Shown one piece after another: positions 33,269-42,842 of a stretch of DNA of 57,925 nucleotides. The position numbers and the translations under genes were made by a program. The stretch comes from Bacteroidales bacterium (GTDB lineage: Bacteria > Bacteroidota > Bacteroidia > Bacteroidales > UBA932): assembly GCA_017429205.1 (NCBI GenBank), contig JAFRPH010000043.1:1-57925 (forward strand), written 5' to 3'. How positions within the stretch are numbered: position 1 is the stretch's first letter; every line of letters begins with the position of its first letter. The notes beneath the pieces are model-generated. The model saw nothing but the letters and a program-made list of their open reading frames with translations. It did no database searches and was not told the origin of the DNA.

Positions 33269-34588
33269 CTAGATGAAGATGTACTTGCAGATGAACAGCG
33301 CGGCGAGCACCCACATCGTCGGGGAGATCTTCTTGAACTTGCCCGCGCAGGCGTTCAGGAGCACGTAGGAGATCACACCGAGGAGGATACCGTCGGAGAT
33401 GGAATAGGCGACGGGCATCATCAGGATGGTGATGAACGCCGGGATGCTCTCGGAGTAGTCCTCCCAGTCGATCTTCGCGACCGGGCTCATCATCATCACG
33501 CCCACGATCACCAGGGCCGGAGCCGTGGCGGCGCCGGGGATGGCGAGGAAGATCGGGGAGAAGAGGAGGGCCAGGGCGAAGAGGATCGCGACCGTGAAGG
33601 CGGTGAGGCCGGTACGGCCGCCCTCGCCCACGCCGGAAGCGCTCTCGACATAGGTCGTGGTGGTGGAGGTGCCGAGGCAGGCGCCGCAGACGGTGGCGAT
33701 GGAGTCGGCCATGAACATCTTGTCGATGCCGTCCACATTGCCCTTCTCATCCACCATACCGGCCTTCTGGGAGACGCCGATGATGGTGCCCATCGTGTCG
33801 AACATGTCGATGAACAGGAAGGTGAAGACGACGGCGAGCATGTCCCAGCTCAGGATCTGGCTCCACTCGAACTTCAGGAAGATGGGGGCGACGCTGTCCG
33901 GAGCGGAAATGACGCCGGAGAACTTCGTGAGGGCGGTTCCGGAGGCGGGATCCTTGATGAACAGGCCGATGATGGCGGTCACGAGGATGCCGATCAGGAT
34001 GCTGCCCTTGACCTTCAGGATCACCAGGGCGCCGGTGATGACGATGCCGATGATGCCGAGGAGGGCGGCGCCGTGGGTGATGTCACCGAGGGCGACGAGG
34101 GTGGAGTCGTTGTTCGCGATGATGCCGGCGTTCTGCAGGCCGATGAAAGCGATGAACAGGCCGATGCCCGCGCCGATGGCGTGCTTGAGCGAGAGCGGAA
34201 TCGCGTTCAGGATCCAGGAGCGCACCTTCGTGAGCGTGAGGATGATGAACAGGAGACCCTCCAGGAACACGGCCGTCAGGGCGAACTGCCAGGAGTGGCC
34301 CATCGTGAGGCACACCGTGAACACGAAGAAGGCGTTCAGGCCCATGCCCGGGGCGAGGGCGAACGGCTTCTTGGCGTAGAGCGCCATCACGAGCGTACCG
34401 ATGAGGGCCGCGAGGGCGGTGGCGGTGAAGACCGCGCCCTTGGGCATGTCGAGGGCGCTGAAGATGCTCGGGTTGACGGCCAGGATGTAGGCCATCGTCA
34501 GGAACGTGGTGATGCCCGCGACGATCTCTGTCCGGACATTGTGCTTCGCGGAATCGAACCCGAAAGCTTTGGTCAGGAAGTTAGCCAT
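33269..34588 (-). CDS. Adenine/guanine/hypoxanthine permease (AzgA-type NCS2)
   Basis: This 439-aa proton symporter imports purine bases. It has about 12-14 membrane segments and the AzgA hallmarks TEIVAGITTFLTMAYILAVN at the N-terminus, PFALAPGMGLNAFFVF and TTTYVESASGVGEGGRTGLT. It is encoded between the DUF5020 porin and the rluA-type gene, in an operon that starts with uraA. Together they give an outer-membrane pore plus a pyrimidine and a purine transporter. Confidence 0.94.
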   Translation of the reverse strand: MANFLTKAFGFDSAKHNVRTEIVAGITTFLTMAYILAVNPSIFSALDMPKGAVFTATALAALIGTLVMALYAKKPFALAPGMGLNAFFVFTVCLTMGHSWQFALTAVFLEGLLFIILTLTKVRSWILNAIPLSLKHAIGAGIGLFIAFIGLQNAGIIANNDSTLVALGDITHGAALLGIIGIVITGALVILKVKGSILIGILVTAIIGLFIKDPASGTALTKFSGVISAPDSVAPIFLKFEWSQILSWDMLAVVFTFLFIDMFDTMGTIIGVSQKAGMVDEKGNVDGIDKMFMADSIATVCGACLGTSTTTTYVESASGVGEGGRTGLTAFTVAILFALALLFSPIFLAIPGAATAPALVIVGVMMMSPVAKIDWEDYSESIPAFITILMMPVAYSISDGILLGVISYVLLNACAGKFKKISPTMWVLAALFICKYIFI

Positions 34589-34600
34589 CGTTCTCAGGAA

Positions 34601-35293
34601 TTAGAAAACCCACTTGGTGCCGATGCAAGGCATCACATTGAACTTCTTGCCGGTGGAGAACTCCAGGCCGCCGAAGTTGTAGCTGAGCTCGACCTCGCCG
34701 CCGATGTTGAAGTGGTCGCCGATGCCGTACCAGAGCTGGGGCTCGGAAAGGACCACCAGGTTGTCATACTCGCACCAGAAATCCACGAAGCCGGAGAAGC
34801 GGAGTTTTTCCAGGCCGAACAGGTCCTGGCATCCCCAGACCGCCGTGAACTGCAGAGGAACGTTGGAGGACATCTTGACGAACTTCTTGTACAGGACCTT
34901 CAGGTTCAAGGTGTTCTTGAAATCCCCGCTGTGCAGGAACCAGTCCACACCCACGAGGAAGGCGCTGTTGATCCCGAAGCCCAGACCCAGGCCGCCGTTG
35001 TATTCCACCTGGAGGCTCAGCGGTGCGAGGGCCGTGTCATTCCAGAAGTTCAGGCAGCGGGCGATCTCGAAATACGAGCCGCTCGGCGAGACGACCGTGT
35101 TGTCCACCTTGTTGTTGTAGTCGTAGTCGATGAAGAAGAAAGTGTTGCCCCAGTTGTCCTGATGGAATCCTTCCAGGGTGGTGGTGAAGTGCTTCCGACC
35201 GAAGTCGTAGAAGGTCTGGAAATTGGTCTGGGCGTGCACAGTGGCACCCAGCGCCAAGGCTGCGACGGCAGCGACGAAGATCTTTTTGGACAT
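34601..35293 (-). CDS. DUF5020 / Tsx-like outer-membrane protein
   Basis: This 230-aa protein has a signal peptide (ending ATVHAQ) and alternating beta-strand pattern with aromatic residues, ending in GTKWVF with a terminal Phe, typical of outer-membrane barrels. DUF5020 belongs to the group related to the nucleoside channel Tsx. Its place between uraA and an adenine permease gene, with gaps of 20 and 12 nt, supports passage of nucleosides or bases across the outer membrane. Confidence 0.88.
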   Translation of the reverse strand: MSKKIFVAAVAALALGATVHAQTNFQTFYDFGRKHFTTTLEGFHQDNWGNTFFFIDYDYNNKVDNTVVSPSGSYFEIARCLNFWNDTALAPLSLQVEYNGGLGLGFGINSAFLVGVDWFLHSGDFKNTLNLKVLYKKFVKMSSNVPLQFTAVWGCQDLFGLEKLRFSGFVDFWCEYDNLVVLSEPQLWYGIGDHFNIGGEVELSYNFGGLEFSTGKKFNVMPCIGTKWVF

Positions 35294-35313
35294 AATGCGT
35301 GGTTTAGGAAGAA

Positions 35314-36681
35314 TTATTCGGATTTTTTGTCTTTTCGGAGAGACGGGTTGATCTCGAAGTCGACGGCCTTGTCACCCTTCGGGTTCTTCCCGAACTCATA
35401 ATCTTTTCCCGGCAGGATGGCGTTCAGAATGATGCCCACGAGGGCGGCGACGGCGAGGCCGCTGAGCGAGGTGAATCCGAGGGAGATGCTGTCGTTCGCG
35501 CCGTACTTGATGCCGATGGCGAGCACCAGGATGAGGGCGGCGATGATGACGTTGCGGGAGGAGGTGAAATCGACCTGATTGTCCACGATGTTGCGCACGC
35601 CCACGGCGGAGATCATACCGTACAGGACGAGGGAGACGCCGCCGATGGTGGCCGCCGGCATGGAGGCGATCAGGGCGGAGAACTTCGGGCAGAAGGACAG
35701 GACGATGGCGAAGCAGGCGGCGATGCGGATCACGCGGGGGTCATAGACCTTGGTGAGGTTCAGCACGCCGGTGTTCTCGCCGTAGGTGGTGTTCGCCGGG
35801 GCGCCGAACAGGGAGGCCAGGGAGGTGGCGAGACCGTCGCCCATCAGGGTGCGGTGCAGGCCGGGATCCTCCAAGTAGTTGATGCCCACGGTGGAGGAGA
35901 TGGCGCACATGTCGCCGATGTGCTCGATCATCGTCGCGAGGGAGATCGGCAGGATGGCGATGATGGCGGAGACCACGAGGCCCCAGTTCGGATCCTGGAA
36001 CACGTGGAAGGCGGTGTTCTGCCACTGGAACGGCACGCCGATCCAGGCGGCTTCCTTCACCGCGGAGAAGTCACAGAGGCCGAAGCAGGCGGCCACGACA
36101 TAGGAGCCCAGCACGCCCAGCAGGATGGGGATGATCTTGATCATCTTCTTGCCCCAAATGTTGCACACGATGATGATCAGAATCGCAAGCAGGGCGATCC
36201 ACCAGTTCTGCGTGCAGTTCTGGATGGCCGATCCGGACAGGGTCAGACCGATGGCGATGATGATCGGGCCCGTCACGATGGGCGGGAAGAACCGCATCAC
36301 CTTCTTCGCACCGAAGGCCGCGAACAGGCCGGCGAGCACGAAATAAAAAAGGCCTGCGCAGAAGACTCCGATGCAGGCGTAGGGAAGGGACTGGGCGGTG
36401 GAAAGACCTTGGGCTTCACCCATCGAGACGACGGCGGCATACCCGCCGAGGAACGCGAAGGACGAGCCGAGGAACGCCGGGACCCGCATCTTGGTCAGGA
36501 GGTGGAACAGGAGAGTGCCGAGACCTGCGAAAAGCAGGGTGGCCGACATGGAGAGACCGGTGATGACCGGGACCAGGACCGTGGCTCCGAACATGGCGAA
36601 CATGTGCTGGAGGCCGAGGGTAAGCATCTTCCCGGTGCCGAGGGCACGGGCGTCGTAGATGGCTTGCTGCTGCTGTGACAT
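35314..36681 (-). CDS. uraA: Uracil permease
   Basis: UraA is a uracil-H+ symporter. The 455-aa protein has about 14 membrane segments and the NCS2 motifs GLQHMFAMFGATVLVPVITG, the strand region FLGSSFAFLGG, SLATMIEHIGDMCAISS and GAPANTTYGENTGVLNLTKV. The start is the ATG at 36681; the longer frame to 36720 has no further support and runs toward the promoter. A -7 box TACCTTTG (minus strand, 36731-36738) lies 49 nt upstream. It leads the nucleobase uptake operon. Confidence 0.95.
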   Translation of the reverse strand: MSQQQQAIYDARALGTGKMLTLGLQHMFAMFGATVLVPVITGLSMSATLLFAGLGTLLFHLLTKMRVPAFLGSSFAFLGGYAAVVSMGEAQGLSTAQSLPYACIGVFCAGLFYFVLAGLFAAFGAKKVMRFFPPIVTGPIIIAIGLTLSGSAIQNCTQNWWIALLAILIIIVCNIWGKKMIKIIPILLGVLGSYVVAACFGLCDFSAVKEAAWIGVPFQWQNTAFHVFQDPNWGLVVSAIIAILPISLATMIEHIGDMCAISSTVGINYLEDPGLHRTLMGDGLATSLASLFGAPANTTYGENTGVLNLTKVYDPRVIRIAACFAIVLSFCPKFSALIASMPAATIGGVSLVLYGMISAVGVRNIVDNQVDFTSSRNVIIAALILVLAIGIKYGANDSISLGFTSLSGLAVAALVGIILNAILPGKDYEFGKNPKGDKAVDFEINPSLRKDKKSE

Positions 36682-36730
36682 TATGGTAGGTTTATAGGTT
36701 GTCCTTGCAAGGGGGTCCAATAACCGTAAA

Positions 36731-36738
36731 CAAAGGTA
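36731..36738 (-). promoter_or_regulatory. -7 box of uraA operon
   Basis: TACCTTTG on the minus strand, 49 nt before the uraA ATG. The leader contains CCTTGCAAGG, a 10-nt perfect palindrome (36703-36712), which might be a regulator site. Confidence 0.7.
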
Positions 36739-36739
36739 A

Positions 36740-36885
36740 CTTTTTCATCTTGAAATAGCCAATCAAGTTATCCACAGGGGTCTGTTGAAAACTTTCCGGA
36801 TTCGGTGTCAGATTTCATATTATAAGAGATATTCATCCATCCTTAAAGTATTCACACGGATATCCATATAAATCAAATAAAATGT
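36740..36885. other. AT-rich intergenic gap with consensus DnaA box (possible origin-like element)
   Basis: This part of the uraA/deiminase gap has a perfect DnaA box TTATCCACA (36768-36776), followed by TGTTGAAAACT and a long AT-rich run (36810-36885) with two weak box-like sites (GTATTCACA and ATATCCATA). Genes diverge from it on both sides. It resembles the parts of a replication origin, but one perfect box could also be a regulatory DnaA site or chance. Confidence 0.3.
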
Positions 36886-36893
36886 TATCTTTG
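36886..36893 (+). promoter_or_regulatory. -7 box of deiminase operon, next to the start codon
   Basis: TATCTTTG ends 4 nt before the ATG at 36898. As with polA, the predicted transcript would have almost no leader. Confidence 0.65.
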
Positions 36894-36897
36894 TACT

Positions 36898-37812
36898 ATG
36901 GAATTACACGTCGTCAACGAAACCGCCCGCTTGCGGGAAGTCGTCCTCGGACTGCCCTGGGCGAACGGGCCCGTCCCGTCCCTGTCGGAAACTTTCGACA
37001 GCAAATCCTACGAATCCGTCCTGAACGGGACCTACCCCGCCGAGCAGGACATCGTCGCCGAGATGGGCGCCTTCGAGGCCGTGCTCAAGAAGTACGGCGT
37101 GAAGGTCTACCGCCCCGCCCTCGTGCCCGACTGCAACCAGGTCTTCGCCCGCGACGTCGGCTTCGTCATCGACGACAAGATCATCGTCTCGAACATCATC
37201 CCCGACCGGCAGGAAGAAATCGACGCCTACGGGGACATCTACCGCCGGATCCATTACAAGAACATCTACAACCTCCCCGAGACCGTCCACGTGGAAGGCG
37301 GCGACGTCGTCCTGTACAACGACATCATCTTCCTGGGCCAGTACGACTTCATGGACTATCCGTCCGTCAAGACGGCCCGCACGAACCGCCTCGCCCTGGA
37401 CTATCTGAACATGATCTTCCCCGAGAAGACCATCATCCCGCTGAACCTCCGCAAGAGCGACACCAACCCCTACGAGGGCATCCTGCACCTGGACTGCACC
37501 TTCATGCCGGTGGGCCGGGACAAGGCCATCATCTACCGGGAAGGCTTCATGAACCCGCGCGACGCCGATCACCTCGTGGAGATGTTCGGCCCGGAGAACG
37601 TTTTCGAGCTCACGAAGGAGGAAATGTACTGGATGAACTCCAACGTCTTCTCCATCAGCGAGGACGTCGTCGTGACGGAGGAGCATTTCACCCGGCTGAA
37701 CGCGCACCTGCGGGAGGCCTGGGGCATGACCGTCGAGACGGTCCCCTACCGCGAAATCTCCAAGATGGGCGGCCTCCTGCGCTGCTCCACCCTGCCCCTC
37801 CGCCGGGACTGA
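36898..37812 (+). CDS. Arginine deiminase-like / amidinotransferase-family hydrolase
   Basis: This 304-aa pentein-fold enzyme probably converts arginine to citrulline and ammonia. It shows the family motifs FARDVGF (83-89), VEGGD with Glu133 and Asp136, HLD with His198, and catalytic Cys296 in GGLLRCSTLP. It is shorter than the classic ArcA (about 410 aa) and closer in size to DDAH and Bacteroidota citrulline-forming enzymes, so a dimethylarginine substrate is also possible. The genes downstream (rocD, arcC, argF/arcB) complete arginine breakdown, which favours free arginine. It is the first gene of that operon and may be read from a leaderless mRNA. Confidence 0.85.
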   Translation: MELHVVNETARLREVVLGLPWANGPVPSLSETFDSKSYESVLNGTYPAEQDIVAEMGAFEAVLKKYGVKVYRPALVPDCNQVFARDVGFVIDDKIIVSNIIPDRQEEIDAYGDIYRRIHYKNIYNLPETVHVEGGDVVLYNDIIFLGQYDFMDYPSVKTARTNRLALDYLNMIFPEKTIIPLNLRKSDTNPYEGILHLDCTFMPVGRDKAIIYREGFMNPRDADHLVEMFGPENVFELTKEEMYWMNSNVFSISEDVVVTEEHFTRLNAHLREAWGMTVETVPYREISKMGGLLRCSTLPLRRD

Positions 37813-37841
37813 ACCGGAACCACAACCTACACTAAAACGAT

Positions 37842-39071
37842 ATGACCACCAAGAAGTACACCGCCGCCGAGCTCATCGAAATGGAGCAGAAATACGGCGC
37901 GCACAACTATCACCCGCTGCCCGTCGTCCTGGAAAGGGGCGAAGGCGTCTATGTCTGGGACGTGGACGGCAAGCGTTACTACGATTTCCTGTCGGCCTAT
38001 TCCGCCGTCAACCAGGGGCACTGCCACCCCAAGATCGTGAAGGCCCTCTGCGACCAGGCCCAGAAGCTGTGCCTGACCTCCCGCGCCTTCTACAACGACT
38101 GCCTGGGCCCGTACGAGAAGATGGCCACCGAGTACTTCGGCTATGACAAGCTTCTGCCGATGAACTCCGGCGCCGAGGCCGTCGAGACGGCCCTCAAGCT
38201 GGCCCGCCGCTGGGGCTACAAGGTGAAGGGCATCCCGGAGAACGAGGCCCTCATCATCGTGGCCGACGGCAATTTCCACGGCCGCACCATCACCATCGTC
38301 ACGATGTCCAGCGACCCGGACAGCTACGGCCAGTACGGTCCCTTCACGCCCGGTTTCGTCCACATTCCGTATGACGACACCGAGGCGCTCCGCAAGGTCC
38401 TGGACGAAAAGGGCGACAAGGTCTGCGCGATGATCGTCGAGCCCATCCAGGGCGAAGCCGGCGTCTATGTCCCGCACGAGGGCTACCTCAAGGAATGCTT
38501 CGACCTGTGCCACGCGCACAACGTGCTGTTCGTCGCCGACGAGGTTCAGACCGGCATCGGCCGCACAGGCAAGCTGTTCGCCTGCGACCACGAGGGCGTG
38601 CGCCCGGACATGGTCACCATCGGCAAGGCCCTCTCCGGCGGCGCCCTGCCCGTCTCCGCCGTCCTCGCCGACGACGAGATCATGCTCACCATCGGCCCCG
38701 GCGAGCACGGGTCCACCTTCGGCGGCTTCCCGCTGGCGGCCAAGGTCGCCGTCGCCGCCCTGGAGGTCATCCGCGACGAGCACCTGACCGAGAACGCCGC
38801 GCGCCTGGGCGTGATCTTCCGCGAGGAAATCGCCAAGATCAAGAGCCCGTTCTTCAAGTTCGTCCGCGGCAAGGGCCTGCTGAACGCGGTCGTCACCGAG
38901 CCGCAGAACGGCATCGAGGCCTGGGACATCTGCCTCAAGCTTGCGGAGAAGGGACTGCTCGCGAAGCCGACGCACCGCCACATCATCCGCTTCGCCCCGC
39001 CACTCGTCATCACTGAGGAGCAACTGCGGGAGGCGATCGGCATCATCAAGGACGTCTTCGAGTCGCTATGA
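37842..39071 (+). CDS. rocD: Ornithine aminotransferase
   Basis: This PLP enzyme converts ornithine and 2-oxoglutarate to glutamate semialdehyde and glutamate. The 409-aa protein is the class III type, with [54 protein letters not shown] and the PLP Lys262 in [12 protein letters not shown]. The combination with deiminase, carbamate kinase and ornithine carbamoyltransferase gives a second exit for ornithine, toward glutamate and proline. Its stop overlaps arcC by 4 nt. Confidence 0.95.
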   Translation: MTTKKYTAAELIEMEQKYGAHNYHPLPVVLERGEGVYVWDVDGKRYYDFLSAYSAVNQGHCHPKIVKALCDQAQKLCLTSRAFYNDCLGPYEKMATEYFGYDKLLPMNSGAEAVETALKLARRWGYKVKGIPENEALIIVADGNFHGRTITIVTMSSDPDSYGQYGPFTPGFVHIPYDDTEALRKVLDEKGDKVCAMIVEPIQGEAGVYVPHEGYLKECFDLCHAHNVLFVADEVQTGIGRTGKLFACDHEGVRPDMVTIGKALSGGALPVSAVLADDEIMLTIGPGEHGSTFGGFPLAAKVAVAALEVIRDEHLTENAARLGVIFREEIAKIKSPFFKFVRGKGLLNAVVTEPQNGIEAWDICLKLAEKGLLAKPTHRHIIRFAPPLVITEEQLREAIGIIKDVFESL

Positions 39072-40012
39072 GACCGCTGGCCGTGCTTGCCTTCGGCGGC
39101 AACGCGCTGCTCAGAAGCAACCAGATAGGCACCTACGAGGAACAGTTCCAGAACGTCGAGAACACCTGCCGCCAGATCCTGCCGCTCATCCGGTGGGGGT
39201 ATGACATCGTGATCTGCCACGGGAACGGCCCCCAGGTGGGGAACGTCATGCTCCAGCAGGAGGCCGGCCGCCACGCCTTCGGACTCCAGAAAATGCCGAT
39301 GGACGTGTGCGGCGCGGAAACCCAGGGCGCCATCGCCTATATGATCGAGACGGCGATGGACCGCGTGATGTACGCGGGCGGCATCACCACCCGGCGCGTC
39401 ATCTCCCTGGTGACGCGGGTGGAGGTGGACCCCAAGGATCCGATGTTCCGGAATCCGACCAAGCCCGTAGGGCCGTTCTACTCGGCGGAAGAGGCGGAAC
39501 GCCTCGCCGCCGAGACCGGCGCCGTGTACAAGGAGGACCCGAAGGGCCGCGGCTGGCGCAAGGTCGTCCCCTCCCCCACGCCGATGCACATTTCCAACGT
39601 GGACATCGTCTCCCGGCTCGCCCGCGAGGGGAAGATCGTCGTCACCTGCGGGGGCGGCGGCATCCCCGTCATCTGGGAGGCCGGTGGCTACAAGGGAGTG
39701 GAGGCGGTCATCGACAAGGACCTGGCCTCCGCCCTGTGCGCCTGCCAGATTGGCGCGGACGCCCTGTACATCCTGACAGACGTCCCGAAGGTCTATCTCA
39801 ACTTCCGGAAGCCCGGGGAAAAGGCCCTGGACACGCTCACGGTGGCCCAGGCGGAGAAATATCTGGCCGAAGGCCAGTTTGCGGAAGGATCGATGGCGCC
39901 GAAGGTCCGCGCAGGCATACATTTTGTGCGCAAAGGGGGCGACCAGTGCGTCATCACCGAGGCCGGGCAGCTCGGCAATCCTGCCTGCGGAACCCGAATC
40001 ATACTCAAGTAA
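39068..40012 (+). CDS. arcC: Carbamate kinase
   Basis: ArcC transfers phosphate from carbamoyl phosphate to ADP, giving ATP, the energy step of the arginine deiminase pathway. The 314-aa protein has [53 protein letters not shown] and the final [13 protein letters not shown], all typical of the amino-acid kinase fold of this enzyme. It overlaps rocD by 4 nt and precedes the carbamoyltransferase by 2 nt. Confidence 0.96.
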   Translation: MRPLAVLAFGGNALLRSNQIGTYEEQFQNVENTCRQILPLIRWGYDIVICHGNGPQVGNVMLQQEAGRHAFGLQKMPMDVCGAETQGAIAYMIETAMDRVMYAGGITTRRVISLVTRVEVDPKDPMFRNPTKPVGPFYSAEEAERLAAETGAVYKEDPKGRGWRKVVPSPTPMHISNVDIVSRLAREGKIVVTCGGGGIPVIWEAGGYKGVEAVIDKDLASALCACQIGADALYILTDVPKVYLNFRKPGEKALDTLTVAQAEKYLAEGQFAEGSMAPKVRAGIHFVRKGGDQCVITEAGQLGNPACGTRIILK

Positions 40013-40014
40013 TT

Positions 40015-41016
40015 ATGGCATACGAACTTCACGGCCGCAGCTTCCTCAAGCTGCTCGACCTCACTCCCCGGGAAATCCAGTACCTGCTGGACCTCGCCCG
40101 CGACCTCAAGCGCGCCAAGCGCGAGGGCGCCGAGCGCCCCACGATGACCGGCAAGAACATCGCCCTCATCTTCGAAAAGACCTCCACGCGCACCCGCTGC
40201 GCCTTCGAGGTCGCCGCCCACGACCAGGGCGCGCACGTGACCTACCTCGGCCCCTCCGGTTCCCAGATCGGCATCAAGGAGTCGATGAAGGACACGGCCC
40301 GCGTGCTGGGCCGGATGTTCGACGGCATCGAGTACCGCGGTTTCGCCCAGGCGACCGTGGAGCAGCTCGCGGAGTATTCCGGCGTTCCCGTATGGAACGG
40401 CCTCACCAACGAGTTCCACCCGACGCAGATCCTCGCGGACTTCCTCACGATGACCGAGCACAGCGACAAGCCCCTGAAGGACATTTCCTACGCCTACCTG
40501 GGCGACGCCCGGTTCAATATGGGCAACTCCCTGCTGGTGGGCGGCGCCAAGATGGGCATGGACGTGCGTATCGTCGCGCCGAAGGCCCTGCAGCCGGCCC
40601 CGGAGCTGGTTGCGCAGTGCCAGGCCATCGCCGCGGAAACGGGCGCCCGCATCACCATCACCGACGACGTGGACGCCGGCGTGAAGGGCTGCGACTTCGT
40701 GTACACCGACATCTGGGTGTCCATGGGCGAGCCCGCCGAAGTCTGGAAGGAGCGCATCGACCTCCTGATGCCTTATCAGGTCAATGCGAAGCTGATGGAG
40801 CGCACCGGCAATCCGGACTGCAAGTTCATGCACTGCCTCCCCTCCTACCACAACCTGGAGACCAAGGCCGGCCGGGACGTCTACGAGCAGTTCGGCCTGG
40901 ACGGCATCGAAGTGACCGAGGACGTGTTCGAATCCCCGAACAGCATCGTCTTCGACGAAGCGGAGAACCGGATGCACACGATCAAGGCCGTCATGGTCGC
41001 AACCCTCGGAGAATAG
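40015..41016 (+). CDS. argF: Ornithine carbamoyltransferase
   Basis: This enzyme interconverts citrulline plus phosphate with ornithine plus carbamoyl phosphate. The 333-aa protein has STRTR (57-61, carbamoyl-phosphate loop), the [14 protein letters not shown] region and [12 protein letters not shown] with Cys274. The ATG at 40015 follows the arcC stop; the longer upstream frame is a shadow of arcC. In this operon it is likely to work in the breakdown direction (arcB role), but the sequence alone does not separate ArgF from ArcB. Confidence 0.95.
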   Translation: MAYELHGRSFLKLLDLTPREIQYLLDLARDLKRAKREGAERPTMTGKNIALIFEKTSTRTRCAFEVAAHDQGAHVTYLGPSGSQIGIKESMKDTARVLGRMFDGIEYRGFAQATVEQLAEYSGVPVWNGLTNEFHPTQILADFLTMTEHSDKPLKDISYAYLGDARFNMGNSLLVGGAKMGMDVRIVAPKALQPAPELVAQCQAIAAETGARITITDDVDAGVKGCDFVYTDIWVSMGEPAEVWKERIDLLMPYQVNAKLMERTGNPDCKFMHCLPSYHNLETKAGRDVYEQFGLDGIEVTEDVFESPNSIVFDEAENRMHTIKAVMVATLGE

Positions 41017-41020
41017 CGTT

Positions 41021-42196
41021 ATGAACCGTACCGACACCTTTCGCAAGGAGGTCCGTCAGGTCCTCGAGAACAACATCCTGAACTACTGGCTCACCCTGAA
41101 GGATCCGCGCGGCGGCTTCTATGGGGAGGCCGACGGCACCGCGGAAATCCAGTACAACGCCCCGCGCGGCGTCATCCTGAACGCCCGCATCATCTGGGCC
41201 TTCGCCGCCGCGTACCGGGCGCTCCGCAAGACGGAATACCTGGTGGCGGCCGTCCATGCCCGGGATTACTTCCTGGAGCATTTCTGCGACCACCGGTACG
41301 GCGGCGTGTACTGGAGCGTGGACGCCACCGGCAAACGGCTGGAGACCAAGAAGCAGCTGTACGCGCAGGGATTCGCCATCTACGGTCTCAGCGAGCTGTT
41401 CAAGGCCACCCGCGACGACGAAGTCCTGAAGAACGCCATCAACCTGTTCCAGATCGTGGAATCCCGCTTCAAGGACCCGGAGAACGGCGGTTATGTCGAG
41501 GCCCTCGCACGCGACTTCTCCCCGCTCGAGGACATGTCCCTCAGCGCCCACGACATCAACGCCGACAAGACGATGAACTCGCACCTGCACCTGCTCGAGG
41601 CCTATGCGAACCTCTATCAGGTCTGGCCGGACAAGGCCCTCCGCGAAGCGGTCAAGGACCTCCTGGCCATCGTCTGTGACAAGGTCATGGGCCCGGACGG
41701 GCACCTGCAACTGTATTTTCAGCGCGACTGGACCGTCATTCCAGGCGCCGTCTCCTACGGGCACGACATCGAGACCTCCTGGCTCGCCCTCGAGTGCGCG
41801 ACGGCCATCCACGACATCGACACCGTGAACCGCGTGCGGCCGGCGGCCGCCCTGATGGGCAAGGCCGGCAACGAAGGCCTCCGCAGCGATGGCTCGATGA
41901 TCTACGAGAAGCTGGAAGACGGCACCCTGGACCTTTCCCGCCAGTGGTGGGTCCTCGCCGAATCCGTCGTTGGCAACCTCTGGCTCTGGAAGTACCACGG
42001 CGACCTCGAGGCCCCGGACCGCGCCCTCTCCACCTGGGCCTACATCCGCGACAACCTCGTGGACTTCGACAACGGCGAATGGTTCTGGGCCATCGCCCCC
42101 GACGGCACCCCCGACAAGGACTCCCCCAAGGCCGGCTTCTGGAAATGCCCCTACCACAACACGCGGATGTGTCTCCAGGTGCTGGAGCTGGTCTGA
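41021..42196 (+). CDS. Cellobiose 2-epimerase-like (AGE family) protein
   Basis: AGE-family enzymes epimerise or isomerise sugars in an (alpha/alpha)6 barrel. The 391-aa protein has GGFYGEADG, NARIIWAFAAAYR, NSHLHLLEAYANLY, SYGHDIETSWLALE and the ending GFWKCPYHNTRMCLQVLEL. The conserved histidines in HLHLLEAY, YGHDIE and YHNTR fit cellobiose 2-epimerase (beta-mannan or cellobiose use) better than N-acetylglucosamine epimerase. It starts 4 nt after argF/arcB, so it may share the arginine transcript, though no metabolic link is obvious. It converges with the DUF1963 gene 2 nt away. Confidence 0.88.
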   Translation: MNRTDTFRKEVRQVLENNILNYWLTLKDPRGGFYGEADGTAEIQYNAPRGVILNARIIWAFAAAYRALRKTEYLVAAVHARDYFLEHFCDHRYGGVYWSVDATGKRLETKKQLYAQGFAIYGLSELFKATRDDEVLKNAINLFQIVESRFKDPENGGYVEALARDFSPLEDMSLSAHDINADKTMNSHLHLLEAYANLYQVWPDKALREAVKDLLAIVCDKVMGPDGHLQLYFQRDWTVIPGAVSYGHDIETSWLALECATAIHDIDTVNRVRPAAALMGKAGNEGLRSDGSMIYEKLEDGTLDLSRQWWVLAESVVGNLWLWKYHGDLEAPDRALSTWAYIRDNLVDFDNGEWFWAIAPDGTPDKDSPKAGFWKCPYHNTRMCLQVLELV

Positions 42197-42198
42197 TC

Positions 42199-42828
42199 TC
42201 AAGCTGAGTGCAGCCAGACACGGACGGAGGAAAAACGGCAGGCGGCCAGGTCGTCCGGAGAAATCAGGAAACTCAGGATTCCGCTGTCGAAAAAGCGAAG
42301 CCCCCAGGCGTCCTCTTCATCGATTTGGAGCAGGGAGACCATCCCGGGGTTCTCGTTCGACACTTCTTCATAAAAAGGATGGCCCAGCAGACGGGTGTAG
42401 CAATCCTCCCCTCGCTCCACGCGGGAGAAGCACAGTTTTTCCGCCGGCAAAACGGCGGGGGTGCCGTCTTCGTACAAAAGCGAATGTTCATGCAGGGTAC
42501 CCGGGTCCGGAACGTAGAGAACTCGGAAGCAGGATGGATCCCATGCTCCCAAGCCCGGGCAGAAGGCGTCCAAATCCCCCAGGAAATAATCCAAGGCCGC
42601 AAAAAACCAGAGCATACCCCGATGGGGAAGCAATCCTTCAGGATCATAAGGAGCCAGTTCCTCGCAGCGAATCTGGCAGATGAAGGTCAGGGGATCGTCG
42701 AACCAATTCCCATTTTCCTGAACCGGAACCGTAGGCCAGTCCAACTCCTCCGGCAGGTCCGGAAAGCCCCACCATTTGCTGCAGCCGAAGAGCTTGCCTT
42801 CAGCGGCCTTTGTACAGATACCAATCAT
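42199..42828 (-). CDS. DUF1963 (YwqG-like) protein
   Basis: This 209-aa protein matches the YwqG/DUF1963 family in its features: FGCSKWWGFPDLPEELDWPT, TFICQIRCEELAPYDPEGLL, GMLWFFAALDYF and the C-terminal LLQIDEEDAWGLRFFDSGIL. Members are often found beside polymorphic toxins, where they are thought to be immunity proteins; direct evidence is limited. The start is the ATG at 42828, 14 nt after the upstream gene stop; the longer frame overlaps that gene and adds low-quality sequence. It is last in a three-gene minus-strand unit. Confidence 0.82.
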   Translation of the reverse strand: MIGICTKAAEGKLFGCSKWWGFPDLPEELDWPTVPVQENGNWFDDPLTFICQIRCEELAPYDPEGLLPHRGMLWFFAALDYFLGDLDAFCPGLGAWDPSCFRVLYVPDPGTLHEHSLLYEDGTPAVLPAEKLCFSRVERGEDCYTRLLGHPFYEEVSNENPGMVSLLQIDEEDAWGLRFFDSGILSFLISPDDLAACRFSSVRVWLHSA

Positions 42829-42842
42829 CAAGCCATGTCTGT

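Noticed and set aside
36703..36712. CCTTGCAAGG palindrome in the uraA leader as a riboswitch
   Set aside because: It is too short and lacks the conserved parts of purine or PreQ1 riboswitches; at most it is a small protein-binding site.
39307..40014. An N-terminal extension of ornithine carbamoyltransferase
   Set aside because: It overlaps arcC in another frame with low-quality residues. The ATG at 40015 gives the normal protein.
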